In this document: positions 52,777 through 63,299 of the stretch, piece by piece
Numbering within the stretch: the first letter of the stretch is position 1
Layout: every line of letters begins with the position of its first letter
Origin: Bos javanicus
Taxonomy: Eukaryota > Chordata > Mammalia > Artiodactyla > Bovidae
NCBI RefSeq assembly: GCF_032452875.1
Contig: NW_026893692.1
Location: forward strand, 310,001-374,000
Length of the DNA: 64,000 nucleotides
Direction: 5' to 3'
Notes under the pieces: generated by a model
What the model was told of the DNA's origin: nothing
What the model saw: only the letters and a program-made list of their open reading frames with translations
The model's database searches: none
Translations under genes and position numbers: made by a program

Positions 52777-53600
52777 TGATCACGTGACTGAGCATGCACT
52801 GTTCACGTGGCTGATCATACACTGATCACGTGATGATCATGCACTGATCACGTGGATATCATGCACTGATCACGTGGCTGATCATACACTGATCACGTGT
52901 CTGACCATGCACTGATCACGTGGCTGATCATACACTGCTCACGTAACTGATCATGCACTGATCACGTGGCTATCATGCACTGATCACGTGGCTGATCATG
53001 CACTGATCACGTGGCTGATCACACACCTGTCACGTGACATATCATGCACTGATCACGTGGCACTCATGCACTGATCACGTGGCTGATCATACACTGATCA
53101 CGTAACTGATCATGCACACATCACGTGGCTATCATGCACTGCTCACGTGGCTCGTCATGGAATGATCACGTAGCTACCATATACTGGTCACGTGACTGAT
53201 CATGCACTGATCACGTAAATGATCATGCACTGATCACGTGACTGATCATGCACTGATCACGTGACTGATCATGCACTGATCACGTGGCTGATCATGCACT
53301 GATCACGTGGCTGATCATGCACTGATCACGTGGCTGATCATGCACTGATCACGTGGCTATCATGCACTGATCACGTGGATATCATGCACTGATCACGTGG
53401 CTGATCACACACTGATCACGTGACTGATCATGCACTGATCACGTGACTGATCATGCACTGATCACGTGGCTGATCATGCACTGATCACACAGCTACCATG
53501 CACTGATCACATGACTGATCATGCACTGATCACATAATTGATCATGCACTGATCACGTGGCTTATCATGCACTGATCATGTGACTGATCATGCTGATCAT

Positions 53601-53863
53601 GTTTGGTGTCATACACTGATCATGTGCCTCTGGAGGCAATGAACAAAGAGCTGAGTAGGCAGGAATCAGTCAGCAGGCTATAATCATGGAACTCAGCTCT
53701 GAGAAATCATGCTGCTCAGCTGGCAATAATCAAGTAGATGAGCAGGCAGGAATTACGCAGCACAGGTGGCAATTGTCAAGCAGATGACAGGCAGGAATCG
53801 TGCAGCTCAGCTGGCAATTGTCAAGCAGATGAGCAGACAGTAATCACGCAGCTCAGCAGGCCC
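53601..53863 (+). repeat. Class B cassette 9
   Basis: B copy with CAAGTAGATGAG. The half-monomer just upstream is shortened (GATCATGCTGATCATGTTTGG). Confidence 0.92.
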
Positions 53864-54866
53864 TGATCACGTGACTGAGCATGCACTGTTCACGTGGCTG
53901 ATCACACACTGATCACGTGACTGATCATGCACTGATCACGTGACTGATCATGCACTGATCACGTGGCTATCATGCACTGATCACGTGGCTGATCATACAC
54001 TGATCACGGACTGATCATGCACTGATCACGGGCTATCATGCACTGATACATGACTGATCATGCACTGATCACGTGGCTGATCATGCACTGATCACGTGAC
54101 TGATCATGCACTGATCACGTGACTGATCATGCACTGATCACGTGGCTGATCATGCACTGATCACGTGGCTATCATGCACTGATCACGTGGCTGATCATGC
54201 AATGATCACGTAGCTACCATGTACTGATCACGTGACTGATCATGCACTGATCACGTAATTGATCATGCACTGATCACGTGGCTGATCATGCACTGATCAC
54301 GTGACTGATCATGCACTGATCACGTGACTGATCATGCACTGATCACGTGACTGATCATGCACTGATCACGTGGCTATCATGCACTGATCACGTGGCTGAT
54401 CATGCACTGATCACGTGGCTGATCATGCATGATCACGCAGCTACCATGTACTGGTCACATGACTGATCATGCACTGATCACGTGACTGATCATGCAGTGA
54501 TCACGTGGCTATCATGCACTACTCACGTGGCTGATCATGCAATGATCATGTAGCTACCATGTACAGGTCACGTGAATGATCATACACCCATCAGGTGACT
54601 GATCATGCACTGATCACGTGGCTATCATGCACTGATCACGAGACTGATCATGCACTGATCACGTCTATATCATGCACTGATCACATGACTGCCCATGCAC
54701 TGATCACGTGGATGATCATACACTAATCATGTGACAGATCATGCACTGATCACGTGGCTGATCATGCACTGATACCGTGACTGAGCATGGACTGATCACA
54801 TGACTATCATGTAGTGATCACGTGACTTAATGGCGCTGATCATGTGACTGATCATGCGCTGATCAT

Positions 54867-55133
54867 GTTTGCTATCATACACTGATCATGTGCCTCTGGA
54901 GGCAATAAACAAAGAGCTGAGTAGGCACGAATCAAACAGTCAGCAGGCAATAATCATGGAACTCAGGTGTGAGGAATCATGCTGCTCAGCTGGCAATAAT
55001 CAAGCAGCTGAGCAGGCAGGAATTACGCAGCACAGCTGGCAATTGTCAAGCAGATGACAGGCAGGAATCGTGCAGCTCAGCTGGCAATTGTCAAGCAGAT
55101 GAGCAGACAGTAATCACGCAGCTCAGCAGGCCC
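54867..55133 (+). repeat. Class A long cassette 32
   Basis: Long form, CAGGTG variant. Partner of 45432 at 9,435 bp, with the private GCACTCATCACTGG marker downstream at 55425. Confidence 0.92.
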
Positions 55134-56559
55134 AGATCACGTGACTGAGCATGCACTGTTCACGTGGCTGATCATACACTGATCACGTGACTGATCATGC
55201 ACTGATCACGTGGCTATCATGCACTGATCACGTGGCTGATCATACACTGTTCACGTGTCTGACCATGCACTGATCACGTGGCTGATCATACACTGCTCAC
55301 GTAACTGATCATGCACTGATCACGTGGCTGATCATGCACTGATCACGTGGCTATCATGCACTGTTCACGTGGCTGATCATGCACTGATCACGTGACTGAT
55401 CATGCACTGATCACTGGCTATCATGCACTCATCACTGGCTATCATGCACTGATCACGTGGCTGATCATGCACTGATCACGTGACTGATCATGCACTGATC
55501 ACGTCTATATCATGCACTGATCACGTGACTGATCATGCACTGATCACGTGGATGATCATGCACTGATCACGTGACTGATCATGCACTGATCACGTGGCTA
55601 TCATGCACTGCTCACGTGGCTGATCATGCAATGATCACGTAGCTACCATGTACTGGTCACGTGACTGATCATGCACTGATCACGTAATTGATCATGCACT
55701 GATCACGTGACTGATCATGCACTGATCACGTGACTGATCATGCACTGATCACGTGACTGATCATGCACTGATCACGTGGCTATCATGCACTGATCACGTG
55801 GCTGATCATGCAATGATCACGTAGCTACCATGTACTGGTCACGTGACTGATCATGCACTGATCACGTAATTGATCATGCACTGATCACGTGGCTGATCAT
55901 GCACTGATCACGTGGCTGATCATGCACTGATCACGTGACTGATCATGCACTGATCACGTGACTGATCATGCACTGATCACGTGGCTATCATGCACTGATC
56001 ACGTGGCTGATCATGCACTGATCACGTGCCTGATCATGCACTGATCACGTGACTGATCATGCACTGATCACGTGACTGATCATGCACTGATCACGTGGCT
56101 ATCATGCACTGCTCACGTGGCTGATCATGCAATGATCACGTAGCTACCATGTACTGGTCACATGACTGATCATGCACTGATCACGTGACTGATCATGCAC
56201 TGATCACGTGGCTATCATGCACTACTCACGTGGCTGATCATGCAATGATCATGTAGCTACCATGTACTGGTCACGTGACTGATCATACACCCATCAGGTG
56301 ACTGATCATGCACTGATCACGTGGCTATCATGCACTGATCACGTGGCTGATCATGCACTGATCACGTGCCTGATCATGCACTGATCACGTGACTGATCAT
56401 GCACTGATCACGTGGCTGATCATGCACTGATCACGTGGCTGATCATGCACTGATCACGTGGCTGATCATGCACTGATACCGTGACTGAGCATGGACTGAT
56501 CACATGACTATCATGTAGTGATCACGTGACTTAATGGCGCTGATCATGTGACTGATCAT

Positions 56560-56781
56560 GTTTGCTATCATACACTGATCATGTGCCTCTGGAGGCAATA
56601 AACAAAGAGCTGAGTAGGCACGAATCAAACAGTCAGCAGGCAATAATCATGGAACTCAGCTGTGAGGAATCATGCTGCTCAGCTGGCAATAATCAAGCAG
56701 CTGAGCAGGCAGGAATTACGCAGCACAGCTGGCAATTGTCAAGCAGATGAGCAGACAGTAATCACGCAGCTCAGCAGGCCC
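56560..56781 (+). repeat. Class A short cassette 33 (ATTACG subtype, CAGCTG variant)
   Basis: Partner of 47126, sharing the short subtype, the CAGCTG variant and the missing upstream half-monomer (GACTGATCATGTTTGC). Confidence 0.92.
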
Positions 56782-58264
56782 TGATCACGTGACTGAGCAT
56801 GCACTGTTCACGTGGCTGATCATACACTGATCACGTGATGATCATGCACTGATCACTTGGATATCATGCACTGATCACGTGGCTGATCATACACTGTTCA
56901 CGTGTCTGACCATGCACTGATCACGTGGCTGATCATACACTGCTCACGTAACTGATCATGCACTGATCACGTGGCTATCATGCACTGATCACGTGGCTGA
57001 ACATGCACTGTTCACGTGGCTGATCACACACCTGTCACGTGACATATCATGCACTGATCACGTGGCACTCATGCACTGATCACGTGGCTGATCATACTCT
57101 GCTCACGTAACTCATCATGCACACATCACGTGGCTATCATGCACTGCTCACGTGGCTCGTCATGGAATGATCACGTAGCTACCATATACTGGTCACGTGA
57201 CTGATCATGCACAGATCACGTAAATGATCATGCACTGTTCACGTGACTGATCATGTACTGATCACGTGACTGATCATGCACTGATCACGTGGCTATCATG
57301 CACTGATCACGTGGCTGATCATGCACTGATCACGTGCCTGATCATGCACTGATCACATGACTGATCATGCACTGATCACGTGACTGATCATGCACTGATC
57401 ACGTGGCTATCATGCACTGATCACGTGGCTGATCATGCACTGATCACGTAGCTACCATGCACTGATCACGTGACTGATCATGCACTGATCACGTGACTGA
57501 TCATGCACTGATCACGTGGCTATCATGCACTGATCACGTGGCTGATCATGCACTGATCACGTAGCTACCATGCACTGATCACGTGACTGATCATGCACTG
57601 ATCACGTAATTGATCATGCACTGATCACGTGGCTGATCATGCACTGATCACGTGGCTGATCATGCACTGATCACGTGGCTATCATGCACTGATCACGTGG
57701 CTGATCATGCACTGATCACGTGGCTGATCATGCACTGATCACGTGACTGATCATGCACTGATCACGTGACTGATCATGCACTGATCACGTGGCTATCATG
57801 CACTGCTCACGTGGCTGATCATGCAATGATCACGTAGCTACCATGTACTGGTCACATGACTGATCATGCACTGATCACGTGACTGATCATGCACTGATCA
57901 CGTGGCTATCATGCACTACTCACGTGGCTGATCATGCAATGATCATGTAGCTACCATGTACAGGTCACGTGACTGATCATACACCCATCAGGTGACTGAT
58001 CATGCACTGATCACGTGGCTATCATGCACTGATCACGTGGCTGATCATGCACTGATCACGTGCCTGATCATGCACTGATCACGTGACTGATCATGCACTG
58101 ATCACGTGGCTGATCATGCACTGATCACGTGGCTGATCATGCACTGATCACGTGGCTGATCATGCACTGATACCGTGACTGAGCATGGACTGATCACATG
58201 ACTATCATGTAGTGATCACGTGACTTAATGGCGCTGATCATGTGACTGATCATGCACTGATCAT

Positions 58265-58486
58265 GTTTGCTATCATACACTGATCATGTGCCTCTGGAGG
58301 CAATAAACAAAGAGCTGAGTAGGCACGAATCAAACAGTCAGCAGGCAATAATCATGGAACTCAGCTGTGAGGAATCATGCTGCTCAGCTGGCAATAATCA
58401 AGCAGCTGAGCAGGCAGGAATTACGCAGCACAGCTGGCAATTGTCAAGCAGATGAGCAGACAGTAATCACGCAGCTCAGCAGGCCC
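58265..58486 (+). repeat. Class A short cassette 34 (ATTACG subtype, CAGCTG variant)
   Basis: Partner of 48831, with upstream half-monomer intact. The array before it reads TGTACAGGTCACGTGACTG near 57957; the partner reads TGTACTGG. Confidence 0.92.
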
Positions 58487-59628
58487 TGATCACGTGACTG
58501 AGCATGCACTGTTCACGTGGCTGATCATACACTGATCACGTGATGATCATGCACTGATCACTTGGATATCATGCACTGATCACGTGGCTGATCATACACT
58601 GTTCACGTGTCTGACCATGCACTGATCACGTGGCTGATCATACACTGCTCACGTAACTGATCATGCACTGATCACGTGGCTATCATGCACTGATCACGTG
58701 GCTGAACATGCACTGTTCACGTGGCTGATCACACACCTGTCACGTGACATATCATGCACTGATCACGTGGCACTCATGCACTGATCACGTGGCTGATCAT
58801 ACTCTGCTCACGTAACTCATCATGCACACATCACGTGGCTATCATGCACTGCTCACGTGGCTCGTCATGGAATGATCACGTAGCTACCATATACTGGTCA
58901 CGTGACTGATCATGCACTGATCACGTAAATGATCATGCACTGTTCACGTGACTGATCATGCACTGATCACGTGACTGATCATGCACTGATCACGTGGCTA
59001 TCATGCACTGATCACGTGGCTGATCATGCACTGATCACGTGCCTGATCATGCACTGATCACGTGACTGATCATGCACTGATCACGTGGCTGATCATGCAC
59101 TGATCACGTGACTGATCATGCACTGATCACGTGACTGATCATGCACTGATCACGTGGCTATCATGCACTGATCACGTGGCTGATCATGCACTGATCACGT
59201 GGCTGATCATGCATGATCACGCAGCTACCATGTACTGGTCACATGACTGATCATGCACTGATCACGTGACTGATCATGCACTGATCACGTGGCTATCATG
59301 CACTACTCACGTGGCTGATCATGCAATGATCATGTAGCTACCATGTACAGGTCACGTGAATGATCATACACCCATCAGGTGACTGATCATGCACTGATCA
59401 CGTGGCTATCATGCACTGATCACGTGACTGATCATGCACTGATCACGTCTATATCATGCACTGATCACATGACTGCCCATGCACTGATCACGTGGATGAT
59501 CATACACTAATCATGTGACAGATCATGCACTGATCACCGTGACTGAGCATGGACTGATCACATGACTATCATGTAGTGATCACGTGACTTAATGGCGCTG
59601 ATCATGTGACTGATCATGCGCTGATCAT

Positions 59629-59895
59629 GTTTGCTATCATACACTGATCATGTGCCTCTGGAGGCAATAAACAAAGAGCTGAGTAGGCACGAATCAAACA
59701 GTCAGCAGGCAATAATCATGGAACTCAGCTGTGAGGAATCATGCTGCTCAGCTGGCAATAATCAAGCAGCTGAGCAGGCAGGAATTACGCAGCACAGCTG
59801 GCAATTGTCAAGCAGATGACAGGCAGGAATCGTGCAGCTCAGCTGGCAATTGTCAAGCAGATGAGCAGACAGTAATCACGCAGCTCAGCAGGCCC
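59629..59895 (+). repeat. Class A long cassette 35 (CAGCTG variant)
   Basis: Long form with CTCAGCTGTGAG. Its partner 50194 has CAGGTG. Upstream it reads GATCACCGTGACTGAGC where others read GATACCGTGACTGAGC, a small conversion toward the monomer consensus. Confidence 0.92.
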
Positions 59896-60722
59896 AGATC
59901 ACGTGACTGAGCATGCACTGTTCACGTGGCTGATCATACACTGATCACGTGACTGATCATGCACTGATCACGTGGATATCATGCACTGATCACGTGGCTG
60001 ATCATACACTGTTCACGTGTCTGACCATGCACTGATCACGTGGCTGATCATACACTGCTCACGTAACTGATCATGCACTGATCACGTGGCTATCATGCAC
60101 TGATCACGTGGCTGAACATGCACTGTTCACGTGGCTGATCACACACCTGTCACGTGACATATCATGCACTGATCACGTGGCACTCATGCACTGATCACGT
60201 GGCTGATCATACTCTGATCACGTAACTCATCATGCACACATCACGTGGCTATCATGCACTGCTCACGTGGCTCGTCATGGAATGATCACGTAGCTACCAT
60301 ATACTGGTCACGTGACTGATCATGCACAGATCACGTAAATGATCATGCACTGTTCACGTGACTGATCATGCACTGATCACGTGACTGATCATGCACTGAT
60401 CACGTGGCTGATCATGCACTGATCACGTGGCTGATCATGCACTGATCACGTGGCTGATCATGCACTGATCACGTGGCTGATCATGCACTGATCACGTGGC
60501 TATCATGCACTGATCACGTGGCTGATCACACACGATCACGTGACTGATCATGCACTGATCACGTGACTGATCATGCACTGATCACGTGGCTGATCATGCA
60601 CTGATCACGTGGCTATCATGCACTGATCACGTGACTGATCATGCACTGATCACATGACTGATCATGCACTGATCACGTGGCTTATCATGCACTGATCATG
60701 TGACTGATCATGTGCTGATCAT

Positions 60723-60985
60723 GTTTGGTGTCACACACTGATCATGTGCCTCTGGAGGCAATGAACAAAGAGCTGAGTAGGCAGGAATCAGTCAGCAGGC
60801 TATAATCATGGAACTCAGCTCTGAGAAATCATGCTGCTCAGCTGGCAATAATCAAGCAGCTGAGCAGGCAGGAATTACGCAGCACAGGTGGCAATTGTCA
60901 AGCAGATGACAGGCAGGAATCGTGCAGCTCAGCTGGCAATTGTCAAGCAGATGAGCAGACAGTAATCACGCAGCTCAGCAGGCCC
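60723..60985 (+). repeat. Class B cassette 10
   Basis: B copy with CAAGCAGCTGAG and a unique GTGTCACACACTG start (others GTGTCATACACTG). Confidence 0.92.
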
Positions 60986-61987
60986 TGATCACGTGACTGA
61001 GCATGCACTGTTCACGTGGCTGATCACACACTGATCACGTGACTGATCATGCACTGATCACGTGACTGATCATGCACTGATCACGTGGCTATCATGCACT
61101 GATCACGTGGCTGATCATGCACTGATCACGGACTGATCATGCACTGATCACGGGCTATCATGCACTGATACATGACTGACATGCACTGATCACGTGGCTG
61201 ATCATGCACTGATCACGTGACTGATCATGCACTGATCACGTGACTGATCATGCACTGATCACGTGGCTGATCATGCACTGATCACGTGGCTATCATGCAC
61301 TGATCACGTGGCTGATCATGCAATGATCACGTAGCTACCATGCACTGGTCACGTGACTGATCATGCACTGATCACGTAATTGATCATGCACTGATCACGT
61401 GGCTGATCATGCACTGATCACGTGACTGATCATGCACTGATCACGTGACTGATCATGCACTGATCACGTGACTGATCATGCACTGATCACGTGGCTATCA
61501 TGCACTGATCACGTGGCTGATCATGCACTGATCACGTGGCTGATCATGCATGATCACGCAGCTACCATGTACTGGTCACATGACTGATCATGCACTGATC
61601 ACGTGACTGATCATGCACTGATCACGTGGCTATCATGCACTACTCACGTGGCTGATCATGCAATGATCATGTAGCTACCATGTACAGGTCACGTGAATGA
61701 TCATACACCCATCAGGTGACTGATCATGCACTGATCACGTGGCTATCATGCACTGATCACGTGACTGATCATGCACTGATCACGTCTATATCATGCACTG
61801 ATCACATGACTGCCCATGCACTGATCACGTGGATGATCATACACTAATCATGTGACAGATCATGCACTGATCACGTGGCTGATCATGCACTGATACCGTG
61901 ACTGAGCATGGACTGATCACATGACTATCATGTAGTGATCACGTGACTTAATGGCGCTGATCATGTGACTGATCATGCGCTGATCAT

Positions 61988-62209
61988 GTTTGCTATCATA
62001 CACTGATCATGTGCCTCTGGAGGCAATAAACAAAGAGCTGAGTAGGCACGAATCAAACAGTCAGCAGGCAATAATCATGGAACTCAGGTGTGAGGAATCA
62101 TGCTGCTCAGCTGGCAATAATCAAGCAGCTGAGCAGGCAGGAATGACGCAGCACAGCTGGCAATTGTCAAGCAGATGAGCAGACAGTAATCACGCAGCTC
62201 AGCAGGCCC
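61988..62209 (+). repeat. Class A short cassette 36 (GACG subtype)
   Basis: Short GACG subtype with CAGGTG. Last A cassette in the window. Confidence 0.92.
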
Positions 62210-63036
62210 TGATCACGTGACTGAGCATGCACTGTTCACGTGGCTGATCATACACTGATCACGTGATGATCATGCACTGATCACTTGGATATCATGCACT
62301 GATCACGTGGCTGATCATACACTGTTCACGTGTCTGACCATGCACTGATCACGTGGCTGATCATACACTGCTCACGTAACTGATCATGCACTGATCACGT
62401 GGCTATCATGCACTGATCACGTGGCTGAACATGCACTGTTCACGTGGCTGATCACACACCTGTCACGTGACATATCATGCACTGATCACGTGGCACTCAT
62501 GCACTGATCACGTGGCTGATCATACACTGATCACGTAACTGATCATGCACACATCACGTGGCTATCATGCACTGCTCACGTGGCTCGTCATGGAATGATC
62601 ACGTAGCTACCATATACTGGTCACGTGACTGATCATGCACTGATCACGTAAATGATCATGCACTGATCACGTGACTGATCATGTACTGATCACGTGACTG
62701 ATCATGCACTGATCACGTGGCTGATCATGCACTGATCACGTGGCTGATCATGCACTGATCACGTGGCTGATCATGCACTGATCACGTGGCTGATCATGCA
62801 CTGATCACGTGGCTATCATGCACTGATCACGTGGCTGATCACACACTGATCACGTGACTGATCATGCACTGATCACGTGACTGATCATGCACTGATCACG
62901 TGGCTGATCATGCACTGATCACGTGGCTACCATGCACTGATCACGTGACTGATCATGCACTGATCACATGACTGATCATGCACTGATCACGTGGCTTATC
63001 ATGCACTGATCATGTGACTGATCATGCACTGATCAT

Positions 63037-63299
63037 GTTTGGTGTCATACACTGATCATGTGCCTCTGGAGGCAATGAACAAAGAGCTGAGTAGGCAGGA
63101 ATCAGTCAGCAGGCTATAATCATGGAACTCAGCTCTGAGAAATCATGCTGCTCAGCTGGCAATAATCAAGTAGCTGAGCAGGCAGGAATTACGCAGCACA
63201 GGTGGCAATTGTCAAGCAGATGACAGGCAGGAATCGTGCAGCTCAGCTGGCAATTGTCAAGCAGATGAGCAGACAGTAATCACGCAGCTCAGCAGGCCC
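63037..63299 (+). repeat. Class B cassette 11
   Basis: B copy with CAAGTAGCTGAG and GGCTATAATC. The 701 bp to the right edge carry the CGGACTG / CGGGCTATC / GATACATG group near 63442-63488 and clean monomers. Confidence 0.92.

Larger units (their letters stand above)
52555..54866 (+). repeat. Canonical A-B unit (2,312 bp)
   Basis: Short A, 824-bp array, B at 53601, 1,003-bp array. The A-to-B array ends with CACACAGCTACC, CACATGACTG and CACATAATTG, three monomers in a row in which the usual CACG is replaced by CACA. Confidence 0.9.
51288..60722 (+). repeat. 9.435-kb macro-repeat, copy 2
   Basis: Cassettes 51288 (B), 52555, 53601 (B), 54867, 56560, 58265 and 59629 match copy 1 at offsets of 9,434-9,437 bp. 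Spacing is kept to within a few bases over the whole length although individual bases differ. Content is cassettes and monomer arrays only. Confidence 0.94.
59629..61987 (+). repeat. Canonical A-B unit with long A (2,359 bp)
   Basis: Long A, 827-bp array, B at 60723, 1,002-bp array. Matches 50194-52554 at 9,435 bp. Confidence 0.9.
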
